Source: Nitrospina sp. (lineage in GTDB: Bacteria; Nitrospinota; Nitrospinia; Nitrospinales; JACRGP01). Taken from it: 64,000 bases of DNA. The DNA is taken from positions 62,001 to 126,000 of the forward strand of contig JACAVV010000010.1 in NCBI GenBank assembly GCA_024648695.1, given 5' to 3'. The notes under the pieces were generated by a model that was not told where the DNA came from, searched no databases, and worked only from the letters and a program-made list of their open reading frames with translations. A program made the translations under genes and the position numbers. Shown piece by piece: positions 38,981-49,689 of this stretch (position 1 is its first letter; each line of letters opens with the position of its first letter).

Positions 38981-39103
38981 TTAAAATCCCCTTTCGAAAA
39001 CGGTTTCCAATGGCCGACTTTTTAACACGCTATTATAACAACACGATCCATTCTCTGCTATAATTTAAACAAAAACAAAACATTTCCTGAACCGAGGCCT
39101 TTT

Positions 39104-39505
39104 ATGGAAAATCACCAGTTGCTCCTGATCACCGAAAATACCTCTCAAATGAACCGGGAAGACCAGGTGGCCGGTTATTACCTTTATGACAAAGAAAAGG
39201 AACTGATCGCTAAAATCAAGGGGCTGATTGTCGAATCGGAAACCTATATCCTCCGATACATTTTGATTTACCTGGGCGGATTTTTAATGATCAAAGGCAA
39301 ACCGATCCTGATCCCGGCGGAAAATTTCGAGGTTCTGGATATCGGAACAGTTCGGGTAGATAAACCCAAAGAATGGTTGCAGGGAGTTCCTTCCCCTGAG
39401 GATGTTGAGGAGATTCTGCCGGCTGAGGAGGAACTGATTTTAAGCTATTACGATCTGGAACCGTATTGGGCGGCGAAAACCAAGCTGGAAAACGAGGAAG
39501 ACTGA
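39104..39505 (+). CDS. Hypothetical protein, PRC-barrel-like
   Basis: GYYLYDKEKELIAKIKGLIVESETYILRYILI ... GKPILIPAENFEVLDIGTVRVDKP. Confidence 0.55.
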   Translation: MENHQLLLITENTSQMNREDQVAGYYLYDKEKELIAKIKGLIVESETYILRYILIYLGGFLMIKGKPILIPAENFEVLDIGTVRVDKPKEWLQGVPSPEDVEEILPAEEELILSYYDLEPYWAAKTKLENEED

Positions 39506-39542
39506 TTCTGTAAATATTGACGATTTTACAAATGCTCAAGGT

Positions 39543-39572
39543 TCGGAGTCCCCCAACGCGAAGGGACTCCGA
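39543..39572. terminator. Hairpin between convergent genes
   Basis: TCGGAGTCCC / GGGACTCCGA, 10 bp perfect arms; no strong T-run. Confidence 0.5.
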
Positions 39573-39591
39573 CCCGAGTTTAATTCAAACG

Positions 39592-40569
39592 CTATTTCTT
39601 TTTCAGGAAGAAGCGTTCTCCACCCCCTTCAATAAACAGCATAGGGTCAGTACCATCCCGGACCTGGCGATCCTGTTCAATAAATTTTCCACCTTTAGCT
39701 GAATAAGAATAATTCGCAAAAGGTTTCCCGTCTGCAGTGATCGTTACTTCATAGTCTCCATCAGCAAGTAAATCCTTTACCTGAAGCATACCGCTCACTC
39801 TACGGAGTCCAAGATCAACACGTATCCACCAGGGTTTAAAAGTTAGCGTCGTTTCCTTACGAACCTTTCCTACATTAGGCCAACCTCCAATAGTTTCACC
39901 ATCTTTAGTGATCATAATTTTTACAACACGCTCCGTCCATTTACCCATATCGGCATTCTCATCGCGCAACCAAAGGCTGATGGTTGCAGAGGAATTCGGG
40001 TTTCTTTTGGGAAAATAAAAATATGCGTAATCTGACCAGGGACCATCAAAGAAGTATTTTCCACCTGGATTGTAAGGATCGTCGCCACCTTTCACGCGAA
40101 CCGTAAACGGAAACTTGTAAAATTCCTTGCCTTCCAGATACCAAACGATTTCATGCTTACCTTCCGACAATTTATGCTTTTCCGTTGGTTGTGCATGCCA
40201 GCCCCAAAACGGGGGTTTTAATTTGTTGGCGTGATAAAAATTAGTCGTTACCACTTTGCCGTCCGGTCCCTTGACCTGATGTGCGAGGCGGGCTCCGCCA
40301 TCATTGGTGTTATAAGGATAGCTATGACTGGGATCATTAAAGTCCGGCAAAAATAAAGCGCGAATCCGTTCACTAATATAGACTTGCCCGGTTTTCCAGG
40401 TCATTTGATTGTTCAAAGCATTGAGCAAATCAGAATACAAGGGAGCCGGTTTAAATTTATCCGGCCACTTCAATTCTTTTCCATTGCTCAATTCAGTCGC
40501 CTGAACAGGCACAAAAGCAATAGAGACCAAAAACAAGGCAAAAACAATCGCGTTAAAAAAAGTTTTCAT
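39592..40569 (-). CDS. Secreted hypothetical protein, beta-rich
   Basis: Signal peptide; long ORF with no recognised motif. Confidence 0.6.
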   Translation of the reverse strand: MKTFFNAIVFALFLVSIAFVPVQATELSNGKELKWPDKFKPAPLYSDLLNALNNQMTWKTGQVYISERIRALFLPDFNDPSHSYPYNTNDGGARLAHQVKGPDGKVVTTNFYHANKLKPPFWGWHAQPTEKHKLSEGKHEIVWYLEGKEFYKFPFTVRVKGGDDPYNPGGKYFFDGPWSDYAYFYFPKRNPNSSATISLWLRDENADMGKWTERVVKIMITKDGETIGGWPNVGKVRKETTLTFKPWWIRVDLGLRRVSGMLQVKDLLADGDYEVTITADGKPFANYSYSAKGGKFIEQDRQVRDGTDPMLFIEGGGERFFLKKK

Positions 40570-40928
40570 TCTTTCACCCTCATTTTGATGGATAAATTCG
40601 AGCTCAAAAAATGTTTTGATTTGTTTTTTTTAAAGCCACTCCAAAACACTTTTTTAAACTTTTCTTCATCGATCTTAGAAAAATTTGAAAGTTCCCCGAG
40701 GAGGAGAACTTTCCTCTCTTATATACCTTCGATTCAAATCCAAATGAAAACAAATATATTTTCATCCCAAAACGGATTTCAGAATCATGGTTTCTTGATT
40801 ACAAAAAACCTTACATCAATTTCTGATGTTTTTAAAACAGAAATTTTTTGAACACCATAACGCTTTATTATTCAAAGCTATGGGACATAAAAAAACATCG
40901 CTGAAATTACTTGTTCTGGACTGAATCA

Positions 40929-42053
40929 TCATCTTTTAAAAAACCCTCGATTGGCAAGAAGCGTTTCCGCTCCTTCTGCAACATCCTTGATACTGATATC
41001 CTCCAGGCAAAACGGCTTTCCCAGAACGGAAGGTTTACACTCTCTGAAAAATTTTTGACGGCAGGGAGAACAGGAATAGTTTTTGGTCACCAGTACTTTT
41101 TGATCATCATCCAAATAGGGTCCCGTGGTTCTGGGATCTCCCGGACCAAATATGCCAACCGTTGGCGTCTCCACCATAGCCGCCAAATGCATCAATCCAC
41201 TATCATTTCCGATAAACAGATCACAACGGCCGATCAAAGCCGTCAGTTCTTCCAGGCCCCATCCACAAAAGATCTGCAAATCATCCGAGGGACAGTTTTG
41301 CTGGATCTCTTTCAGAAGAGGCCTTTCCTTTTCCGATCCCAACAAGGCAATTTTGGCTCCAAAGTCTTTGATCATCCTTTGACACAGCAAGCCGAAACGT
41401 TTAGGATGCCAACCCCGTTCGGGTTTGGAGGTGCCGGGATGCACGGCAACGAGCAATTGCAGGGAACCCGGGTATATCTCTTTCAGGCGCAGGTTGATGT
41501 TCTCCCGAAGTTCCTCGGAAACATATTGAACGAACCGCTTATCCGGTTGTTCCAATCCCAAAGGAGAAAACAGGTCGGAAAAATAATTCACCCGATACTG
41601 CACCTTTTTTTCCTTCGACACTTTTAGCGCGTGTGTCAGAAAAACCTCGCGTCCTTCGGTTCCGTAACCGATACGTACCGCCGCTCCGCTAAGGTACAAC
41701 AGGAAAGCACTTCGAAACGAGTTGGGAAACACCACACCCAAATCAAACTGGTACTTTTTTAATTTCCAGGCAAACGTCATGCCCTTTTTCCCTTTTTGAT
41801 AGGGACTCCGGATCACAGTATCAATGGCAGGATGATTACGAAGGATCTGGTCGGCAGGACTTTTGACCACGGCGGTAATTCGGGCGCAGGGGAAACGGGC
41901 TCTTAAGGTTTGGATCGAAGGAAGCACCATGATGACATCACCAATCCAGTTGGGCATCCATAGGAGAATATGGCTGAAGTTTTTTCCTTCCAGGTTCTTT
42001 GAAAAAAACCCCGCCGGTGTCATAAAAAGGCTCCTCTTGCTTTGCCCGTACAA
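40929..42053 (-). CDS. waaF: LPS heptosyltransferase II-like (family 9)
   Basis: ILLWMPNWIGDVIMVLPSIQTLRARFP; CDLFIGNDSGLMHLAAMVETPTVGIFGPGDPRTTGP. Confidence 0.85.
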   Translation of the reverse strand: MYGQSKRSLFMTPAGFFSKNLEGKNFSHILLWMPNWIGDVIMVLPSIQTLRARFPCARITAVVKSPADQILRNHPAIDTVIRSPYQKGKKGMTFAWKLKKYQFDLGVVFPNSFRSAFLLYLSGAAVRIGYGTEGREVFLTHALKVSKEKKVQYRVNYFSDLFSPLGLEQPDKRFVQYVSEELRENINLRLKEIYPGSLQLLVAVHPGTSKPERGWHPKRFGLLCQRMIKDFGAKIALLGSEKERPLLKEIQQNCPSDDLQIFCGWGLEELTALIGRCDLFIGNDSGLMHLAAMVETPTVGIFGPGDPRTTGPYLDDDQKVLVTKNYSCSPCRQKFFRECKPSVLGKPFCLEDISIKDVAEGAETLLANRGFFKR

Positions 42054-42057
42054 ACGG

Positions 42058-43311
42058 TCAATTCACACGTTTGATTTTGGCTCCCAGTCCCGATAACTTT
42101 TGCTCCATCACGGGATACCCACGATCAATATGGTACACGCGATTGATCACCGATTCTCCCCTGGCGGCTAGGGCGGCGAGCACCAGAGAAGCACTGGCTC
42201 TTAAATCGGTCGCCATCACCGGGGCTCCACTCAAATGCCCGACTCCCTTCACAATGGCCGTATTGCCCCGGATCTCGATATCGGCTCCCATACGCTTTAG
42301 TTCAGCCACATGCATGAACCGGTTTTCGAACACCGTTTCGGTGATCAGGCTTTGGCCCCGCGCAAGAGTCATCAGCGCCATAAACTGGGCCTGGATATCG
42401 GTGGCAAATCCAGGGTAGGGATGGGTCTGGATATCCACTCCCTGAAATCCGTTTCCTGTTGAGATTTTAACCGAATCTTTACTGGTTTCTACGTTCACCC
42501 CGGCTTGCTTCAGCTTCATGATCAAGGGTTCCACATGTTGCGGTATGCAATCGGTCACCTCAACCTCCCCTGCGGTGATAGCTCCGGCTATCATATATGT
42601 AGCCGCTTCGATTCGGTCCGGAAATATTTTGCAGTGGATGGGTTTTAAAGAGGATACCCCCTGAATGATGATTTCATCGCCTCCCGCTCCCTCGATTTTG
42701 GCTCCGGCCAGATTCAGCATATCTGCCAAAAAAACAACTTCCGGTTCTTTTGCAGGATTTTCCAGCACGGTCTCCCCTTCTGCAAATACGGCGGCCATCA
42801 TGACGTTCGCGGTACCCGTCACCGATATAGTATCAAAATAGTAACGAGCCCCTTTCAGTTTTTTGGCACTACCTACGATGTAGCCACCTTGCAATTCGAT
42901 ATTGGCGCCCAAAGCTTCCAGGCCGCGAATATGTAAATCTATAGGACGGGCACCGATGGCGCATCCACCAGGAAGCGAAACTTTGGCCTGGCCTAAACGG
43001 GCTATTAATGGACCGAGGACGAGGCAGGAGGCACGCATGGTCCGCACCAGGTCGTAGGGCGCTTCAGGATTATTGATATCGCTTGTGTCAAAAGCCAGCC
43101 GGTCGCCTTGAATGGAGTCGATTCGCCCACCCAACTCCACAAGTAAATGAATCATTGTGGACACATCCCGCATCTGCGGGACATTGGTTATTTCGTTTCT
43201 TCCCGAAGTCAACAGGGTCGCGGCCAGTATGGGCAATACGGCATTTTTCGCACCGGTGATAAACACCTTGCCTTTTAAGGGGACACCTCCCTCGATCACA
43301 ATCTTATCCAC
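42058..43311 (-). CDS. murA: UDP-N-acetylglucosamine 1-carboxyvinyltransferase
   Basis: GGVPLKGKVFITGAKNAVLPILAATLL; LGPLIARLGQAKVSLPGGCAIGARPIDLHI (catalytic Cys). Confidence 0.96.
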   Translation of the reverse strand: MDKIVIEGGVPLKGKVFITGAKNAVLPILAATLLTSGRNEITNVPQMRDVSTMIHLLVELGGRIDSIQGDRLAFDTSDINNPEAPYDLVRTMRASCLVLGPLIARLGQAKVSLPGGCAIGARPIDLHIRGLEALGANIELQGGYIVGSAKKLKGARYYFDTISVTGTANVMMAAVFAEGETVLENPAKEPEVVFLADMLNLAGAKIEGAGGDEIIIQGVSSLKPIHCKIFPDRIEAATYMIAGAITAGEVEVTDCIPQHVEPLIMKLKQAGVNVETSKDSVKISTGNGFQGVDIQTHPYPGFATDIQAQFMALMTLARGQSLITETVFENRFMHVAELKRMGADIEIRGNTAIVKGVGHLSGAPVMATDLRASASLVLAALAARGESVINRVYHIDRGYPVMEQKLSGLGAKIKRVN

Positions 43312-44179
43312 GATCCCTCCTCTCCGCGATGAGAATTCGGTCCTTATCGGAATAATCCTTTAACAATCGCAATCCATCAAAGGCGATATGCTCCTGAAAA
43401 ACTTTCATGATGTCCGGCCCCTGCCCCTCTCCAAACTCGATCAACAGGGTTCCCCCCGGGCGGAGGTGCTTCGGGACTTGCCGGGACATTGCGCGAATGA
43501 TTTCCAGGCCGTCTTCGCCACCATCCAAAGCCTGCAATGGCTCGAAGTCCTTCACATCGGGCATCAAATTCCGAATATCCGAACGGGCTATATAAGGTGG
43601 ATTGGACGCGATCACATCGAAGGTTTCATTTGGGGATAGGTCACGGAACAAATCACTTTTCCTGAATTCTATACGGTCCTCAACTCCATTTGAACGGGCG
43701 TTCTCTTTTGCTATTTGCAACGCTTCGCCGGAAACATCCACCGCTGTCGCTTTCAAACGAGCAATCTCTTTCGCCGCGCTGATCGCAATAATTCCGGATC
43801 CGGTGCCCACGTCCAGTAAATGGATAGGCCGGTTCTCCGGTAAACCTTCCACTACCTGCAACACTTGCTCGATGAGGTGCTCTGTTTCAGGCCGGGGAAT
43901 CAGGACATCGGGCGTCACCTTGAATTCAAGCGACCAAAACTCGCGCGTTCCCAGGATATAGGCCACAGGTTCCCGTTGCAAACGGCGCCTCAGAAACCCC
44001 TCGTTCTGTGCGATCTGCTGAAGGGTTAATGTCCTTTCGGGATTCAACAATATTTCTTTGCTCGAACAGGCAACCGATTTTCTTAACAACAATTCGGCGT
44101 CCAAATGAGCGCTTTCCAGTCCGGCAGATCGCAAACGTCTGGCACTGGATTGCAACACGGCATGTAAACTGTCTTTCAT
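43304..44179 (-). CDS. prmC: Release factor glutamine methyltransferase
   Basis: LLDVGTGSGIIAIS and FDVIASNPPYIARSD. Confidence 0.95.
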   Translation of the reverse strand: MKDSLHAVLQSSARRLRSAGLESAHLDAELLLRKSVACSSKEILLNPERTLTLQQIAQNEGFLRRRLQREPVAYILGTREFWSLEFKVTPDVLIPRPETEHLIEQVLQVVEGLPENRPIHLLDVGTGSGIIAISAAKEIARLKATAVDVSGEALQIAKENARSNGVEDRIEFRKSDLFRDLSPNETFDVIASNPPYIARSDIRNLMPDVKDFEPLQALDGGEDGLEIIRAMSRQVPKHLRPGGTLLIEFGEGQGPDIMKVFQEHIAFDGLRLLKDYSDKDRILIAERRDRG

Positions 44180-44204
44180 ATCGGGACGGTCCTCCCGGAA
44201 TCGG

Positions 44205-45311
44205 TCAAGCGGAGGTGGATGCGGGTTGACCCTGAACCGAGTCGCCGCCTTCCTTCTTCAAGGCTTCTGCCTGGTAGTGGAGCGTCAGGCCTTCGATGAT
44301 TTCTTCAAGGTTGCCTTCCATGACTTGCGACAACTTGTGCAGGGTCAGGCCGATGCGATGATCGGTGATTCGTTCCTGGGGATAGTTGTAAGTACGAATG
44401 CGCTCGCTTCGGTCGCCGCTTCCCACTTGCTGTTTGCGGTCTTTGGCCATTTCAGCTTGCTGTTTGCTCTGAATGTCATCCAGCAAACGGGCCCGTAACA
44501 CCTTTAAAGCTTTTTCGCGATTTTTATGTTGCGACTTTTCGTCCTGACAAGTCACCACCAAACCCGAAGGCACGTGGGTGATGCGAACCGCAGAGTCTGT
44601 GGTGTTCACACTTTGTCCCCCTGGACCGGACGAACGGAACACGTCGATTTTTAATTCCGAAGGATTGATCTGCAAATCGACCTCCTCAGCTTCGGGTAAA
44701 ATCGCTACCGTTACCGCCGAGGTATGCACCCGGCCCTGGGTCTCAGTTTCCGGGACCCTTTGCACGCGATGAGTACCACTTTCAAATTTAAGCTTGCTAA
44801 AAACGCCCTTACCCTGAATGCTTAGAATGATTTCCTTGAACCCGCCTTTTCCGGTTTCGTTGCTACTAAGAATATCAACTTTCCATTTCTTGTTTTCGGC
44901 ATATCGGCTGTACATCCGGAACAGGTCGGCACTGAACAAGCTCGCCTCTTCACCCCCGGTGCCAGCCCGGATTTCCATGATAACGTCTTTTTCGTCGCGG
45001 GAGTCCCTGGGGAGTAGCAGGACTTTTATTTCAGCTTCAATTGCCTCCTTGTCCTCAAGCAAACCCTCCAATTCTTCCTCCGCGAGAGCACGCATCTCCG
45101 CATCCTCCTCTTCATCAAGGATGATTCGGCTTTCTTTGATCTGGGAATCGACTTTTTTGTATTCGCGGTACTTGCCCACCACGGAAGCAATTTCCGACTG
45201 TTCCCTGGCGTACTTCTGAAACTCGTTTTGCTGGGCGATGATATTGGGATCGCTCAGCAAGGCGTTCAATTGTTCGTAACGCTTTTCTACTTCTTCGAGT
45301 TTTTCAAACAT
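44205..45311 (-). CDS. prfA: Peptide chain release factor 1
   Basis: [22 protein letters not shown] (GGQ); upstream of prmC. Confidence 0.96.
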   Translation of the reverse strand: MFEKLEEVEKRYEQLNALLSDPNIIAQQNEFQKYAREQSEIASVVGKYREYKKVDSQIKESRIILDEEEDAEMRALAEEELEGLLEDKEAIEAEIKVLLLPRDSRDEKDVIMEIRAGTGGEEASLFSADLFRMYSRYAENKKWKVDILSSNETGKGGFKEIILSIQGKGVFSKLKFESGTHRVQRVPETETQGRVHTSAVTVAILPEAEEVDLQINPSELKIDVFRSSGPGGQSVNTTDSAVRITHVPSGLVVTCQDEKSQHKNREKALKVLRARLLDDIQSKQQAEMAKDRKQQVGSGDRSERIRTYNYPQERITDHRIGLTLHKLSQVMEGNLEEIIEGLTLHYQAEALKKEGGDSVQGQPASTSA

Positions 45312-45416
45312 GGCAGGCCGCGACGGGGGTGAGGGACAATCTATTGAGGTTCATACCATCGAAAGCATTCCAAACAAGCAGGGAAGCCCCCGCTTATCTG
45401 GAAAATCGAGGTCTGT

Positions 45417-45674
45417 TTATTCAGTTGCGGCCGGAGCAGTTGCTGTTTCAGCTGTTTCCGGAGGTTTGGCAGGAGCCTTTTTCTTGTATTTACGCTGGAA
45501 TTTTTCAATACGGCCTGCAGTGTCCACCAGTTTTTGTTTGCCGGTATAAAAAGGATGGCAGTTGGAACACATTTCCACGTGAATTTCTTTCATTGTGGAC
45601 CGTGACTGGACTTTACTTCCGCAAGCACAAATGATTTCGGAATCGAAGTATTCTGGATGAATGTTTTCTCTCAT
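45417..45674 (-). CDS. rpmE: 50S ribosomal protein L31
   Basis: [63 protein letters not shown]. Confidence 0.95.
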   Translation of the reverse strand: MRENIHPEYFDSEIICACGSKVQSRSTMKEIHVEMCSNCHPFYTGKQKLVDTAGRIEKFQRKYKKKAPAKPPETAETATAPAATE

Positions 45675-45686
45675 AATTTCTCTCTA

Positions 45687-46937
45687 TCACGAGTTCATCG
45701 TGGAGAGGAACTCGGCGTTGTTCTTTGTTTCTTTGATTTTTTGAAGAAGGAGATCCATGCTATCGTGAATTCCCATCGGGAGCAAGACTTTTCTGAGCAA
45801 CCATACCCTCTGCAAGTCTTCCGGGGGCATGAGCAGTTCTTCCTTACGGGTGCCGGAACGATTGATGTCGATAGCCGGGAAGGTCCGTTTGTCCGCAAGC
45901 TTGCGGTCGAGAACGATTTCCAGATTACCGGTTCCCTTGAATTCCTCAAAAATTACGTCGTCCATTCGACTCCCTGTATCGATCAGGGCCGTGGCAATGA
46001 TCGTCAAGCTTCCGCCTTCTTCCAGATTGCGCGCCGCACCGAAGAAACGTTTCGGGCGTTGCAAGGCATTCGAGTCGACACCGCCTGACAACACTTTGCC
46101 GCTCGGCGGCACAATAGCGTTGTAAGCCCGCGCGAGACGCGTGATGCTGTCCAGTAAAATCACCACATCTTTTTTGTGCTCAACCAAACGCTTGGCTTTC
46201 TCGATAACCATCTCTGCGACTTGCACATGTCTTTGCGCTGGCTCGTCAAAAGTGGAACTGATCACCTCTCCCCGAACCGAACGTTGCATGTCTGTCACTT
46301 CTTCCGGCCGCTCGTCGATCAACAGAACGATGAGGACCACCTCTGGGAAGTTGGTAGTGATGCTGTTCGCCACTGTTTGCAGAAGCATTGTTTTACCTGT
46401 TCTCGGCGGAGCCACAATCAAACCGCGCTGACCTTTTCCGATCGGCGTCATCAAGTCCATGATACGCGCGCTGTAGTCGGCACCCGTTGGCGCCTCCAGG
46501 CGCAGTCGTTCTTCCGGGTACAACGGTGTCAGGTTATCGAACAGAATTTTATCTTTGGTCTTGTCCGGGTTTTCAAAGTTGATCGCCTCTACCTTAAGCA
46601 GGGCAAAATAACGTTCGCTGTCTTTAGGCGGACGGATCTGACCGGAAATGGTATCCCCTGTATGCATATCAAACTTGCGGATCTGCGAAGGCGACACATA
46701 AATATCATCCGGACCCGGAAGGTAATTATAAGTTGGAGCTCTCAAAAAACCGAATCCATCTGGCAGAATCTCCAAAACACCCTGCCCGAACATCAATCCG
46801 TCCTTTTCCGTTTGGGCTTCCAGAATTTTAAAAATCAAATCCTGTTTTCTCAAACTGCTGTGACCTTGAATCTTTAACTCCTTGGCGATCAATGTCAGAT
46901 CGGAAATGGTTTTAGCTTTGAGATCTTCGATATTCAT
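45687..46937 (-). CDS. rho: Transcription termination factor Rho
   Basis: [16 protein letters not shown]-like RNA-binding region, [27 protein letters not shown]; start set at MNIEDLKAK. Confidence 0.95.
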   Translation of the reverse strand: MNIEDLKAKTISDLTLIAKELKIQGHSSLRKQDLIFKILEAQTEKDGLMFGQGVLEILPDGFGFLRAPTYNYLPGPDDIYVSPSQIRKFDMHTGDTISGQIRPPKDSERYFALLKVEAINFENPDKTKDKILFDNLTPLYPEERLRLEAPTGADYSARIMDLMTPIGKGQRGLIVAPPRTGKTMLLQTVANSITTNFPEVVLIVLLIDERPEEVTDMQRSVRGEVISSTFDEPAQRHVQVAEMVIEKAKRLVEHKKDVVILLDSITRLARAYNAIVPPSGKVLSGGVDSNALQRPKRFFGAARNLEEGGSLTIIATALIDTGSRMDDVIFEEFKGTGNLEIVLDRKLADKRTFPAIDINRSGTRKEELLMPPEDLQRVWLLRKVLLPMGIHDSMDLLLQKIKETKNNAEFLSTMNS

Positions 46938-47310
46938 TATGATTCGGTCGTTATCCGACGAATCTGTTTTTGGTCTTGGGGTTGTTTTTGAAGTAGTCAA
47001 GCTTCTGGGTCGGTTAGAGGTTAAAGAATGGAGGAATTGCTTTTTATCGAAAAAAGGATATGAATGTGTTGGGATTGAGGTTTTGGAGGTTTCTCTGTTG
47101 GAGAGATTACGACTCAATCCTAATGCCTTATGTTTTTTTTGTCAACAGGATTTTTTGTTTTTCTTCTTCATTTAAGCTCTATACCACTGACTTTTAGGAT
47201 CTTTAATACTTATCCGAAAAGATTTTGGCGTTGATAATGGGTTTCCATTTGATATATTAATTTATGCTTTTAACTTAAGCCTGCCCCGGAATACCGCAAT
47301 CACTCCTGAT

Positions 47311-47615
47311 ATGGATACCAAAAAAACATTCAAGATTTTTGTCGGTCCCTTGGGCCTTCGGGGGTCTGTCAAACAAGGTTGGTCCTGGCCTGCATTTTTT
47401 TGGTGGGTTTTGGACCTTATTCAAAAAAATATGGGTGCGGGGAGTGGGACTGCTCCTTTTAAGTTTGATGCTCGCCATCGCTGTTTTTTATAGGTTCCTA
47501 TGACAACCAATGGTACGAAGATTCTCTGGTGTCCCGGGGCTTTGAATTCACAAAATCCATTCACGCCAAAACGCCGAAAGGATCCATAGTCACCTGGTTT
47601 CGGGAAGGGGGTTAG
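47311..47615 (+). pseudogene. Frameshifted DUF2628-like membrane protein gene
   Basis: Three adjacent frames join to KIFVGPLGLRGSVKQGWSWPAFF / FGGFWTLFKKIWVRGVGLLLLSLMLAIAVFY / YDNQWYEDSLVSRGFEFTKSIHAKTPKGSIVTWFREGG-stop. Confidence 0.7.
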
Positions 47616-47772
47616 CTATTAAATACGCTATGTACCCAGGGAGCAGGCCCGTCGGCACTAACCGGACTGTCCTTATTAATGCAACTCTATTATTGTTACT
47701 ATTAAAAAACGATTGTCTCTTTTAGAAGTGACTATCCATATTTTCATTCATATTCATTACGGGGGTAAAAAA

Positions 47773-49689
47773 ATGAATGACCATCATGAAATCTCTAGAT
47801 CGGTCCCGATACTTCGAAACCGTTTCCATTGGAAAAAATCACAATCCATTATCCTCGGTGTTTTGTTTTTCCTGATTACAGGTTTAGTTACAGGGTCTTC
47901 AAACTCTGCGCTTGCTGTCAGCCCTTACGAGGAGGACGAACCCTATAAAAAAATAGATATAGGAAAAGATTCCCACAAAGTCGAGTTTTTGAACCAGGGC
48001 GTCAAGTGGGATGCCCATTTCAGGGAGTTGTTCTACTACACTCCGCAAGGGTCTCGCTTGATCCCATACGATTGGTTTTTAGCCTTGGAACAACCCGGTA
48101 GCACGAAACCCTTCAGCGATCTCGACTATCTCGAAAGCTTTGGCTGGATTCCTCCTGCGAGAACCGAAAGCAAACATTACAATCCAGACAACCTTCCCGT
48201 CGGCTTCACCAAAGATCCGGTGAAAGTTCCCGAAACCGGGCATTGGCTGGGGTTTACCTGTGCCGCCTGCCATACCAATGATATTAAGATTAAGGATAAA
48301 ACCCTTCGTATTAACGGTGCCCCTTCCCTTGCGGACTGGGATTCTTTCATGACGCAACTGTCTCTGGCGGTGCGTCAAACCCGTTTGAGCGCCATGCAGA
48401 AATCCTCTCCCGGTTGGGACCGGTTTCAACGATTCGCATCCAATGTTCTCCAGCATTCACCCACGCCTGCGGAACTCAAAGAATTTGCAGAATTATTTCT
48501 TCGATTTTCCACCACCTTTGAAGGACATGTCTGGTTGCAAAATCCACCCTTCCCTCCTGGGCCGGGACGAGTCGATGCTCTCGGGAAAATTATTAATACC
48601 TTATCGGTAATCGATCTTAAAGAAGAAAGCAATCTTCGCCCAAACAGCGCTCCGGTGAGTTATCCGTTTTTATGGTACACCCCACATTTAAAATGGGTTC
48701 AGTGGAATCCTATTGCAAGCGTTCCGATCAATCGCAACGCGGGCGAGGTTTTGGGAGTTTTTGGTTGCGCCAATTTTGATCCGAGACCCCACAGCGATCC
48801 TGAAACCGCCAGCACCTGTATGGAAGGACTGGGTCTCAAAGGTGCGGGGCAAAAGGAGTTGTTTGCCTCTACCGTGTTGTTGAAAAACCTGTATGAACTG
48901 GAACAATGGGTCGCGGACCTGGAGCCACCCCCCTGGCCTGAAAAGTTGCTGGGTTCCACCAATTCCTTATTGGCGCATAAGGGTCATGACTTGTTTCAAA
49001 AACATTGCAGAGGTTGCCACAACATGAAACCTTTTGATATGACCTCACCGGAGGAAAATATCAAGGACAAACAGTTTATTAAAATCAAACAAATCCCCTA
49101 CAACAAGGTGGGAACCGACCCGGTTTATGTGGAAAACCTGATCACGCGATTGTCCAAAACGGGGAGTTTGAAACCGGTGCTGGGTGCGGAGGTGGTTCCC
49201 ACTTTAAAATTCTTTTTGGGATCTGTTTCCGGAGCGGTCAAGTTTGCGATGGCTAAGGCGGGTTTGTCGAAGGAAGAAATTCTGGCTTATGAAGGCTACC
49301 GGTACTACAAGGCGGAAGAGGGTCAGAAACCGAAAAAATACCGCCCCACAAAGTTCGATACTTTAAAAGCTGGCCCCCTTCACGGTATCTGGGCCACTGG
49401 ACCTTTTCTGCATAATGGTTCGGTTCCCAATATTTATGAACTGCTTTCCCCGGCTGAGGAACGGTCCAAAGTTTTTTGGGTGGGGAATAATGAACTGGAC
49501 AGTGAAAAACTGGGGTTTGTTTCAACGGAAAAGAAAGGTCTTTTCAAATTCGATACCCAAATACGCGGCAATGGCAACCAGGGTCATGAGTATCCCAAAA
49601 GACCTCTTGCCTATGAAGAAAAAATGGCCATCATTGAATATTTGAAAGACCCATCGCAGGTTCAAAAGAAGAAGGAGGTGTCAAAATGA
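47773..49689 (+). CDS. Dihaem c-type cytochrome, RoxA / cytochrome c peroxidase-like
   Basis: Two CXXCH motifs (CAACH, CRGCH), LHGIWATGPFLHNGSVPNIYELL, secretion signal. Confidence 0.8.
   Translation: MNDHHEISRSVPILRNRFHWKKSQSIILGVLFFLITGLVTGSSNSALAVSPYEEDEPYKKIDIGKDSHKVEFLNQGVKWDAHFRELFYYTPQGSRLIPYDWFLALEQPGSTKPFSDLDYLESFGWIPPARTESKHYNPDNLPVGFTKDPVKVPETGHWLGFTCAACHTNDIKIKDKTLRINGAPSLADWDSFMTQLSLAVRQTRLSAMQKSSPGWDRFQRFASNVLQHSPTPAELKEFAELFLRFSTTFEGHVWLQNPPFPPGPGRVDALGKIINTLSVIDLKEESNLRPNSAPVSYPFLWYTPHLKWVQWNPIASVPINRNAGEVLGVFGCANFDPRPHSDPETASTCMEGLGLKGAGQKELFASTVLLKNLYELEQWVADLEPPPWPEKLLGSTNSLLAHKGHDLFQKHCRGCHNMKPFDMTSPEENIKDKQFIKIKQIPYNKVGTDPVYVENLITRLSKTGSLKPVLGAEVVPTLKFFLGSVSGAVKFAMAKAGLSKEEILAYEGYRYYKAEEGQKPKKYRPTKFDTLKAGPLHGIWATGPFLHNGSVPNIYELLSPAEERSKVFWVGNNELDSEKLGFVSTEKKGLFKFDTQIRGNGNQGHEYPKRPLAYEEKMAIIEYLKDPSQVQKKKEVSK

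Noticed and set aside
46938-47117. N-terminal extension of rho in the ORF track
   Set aside because: Low-complexity, no Rho similarity; the start MNIEDLKAK fits known Rho N-termini.
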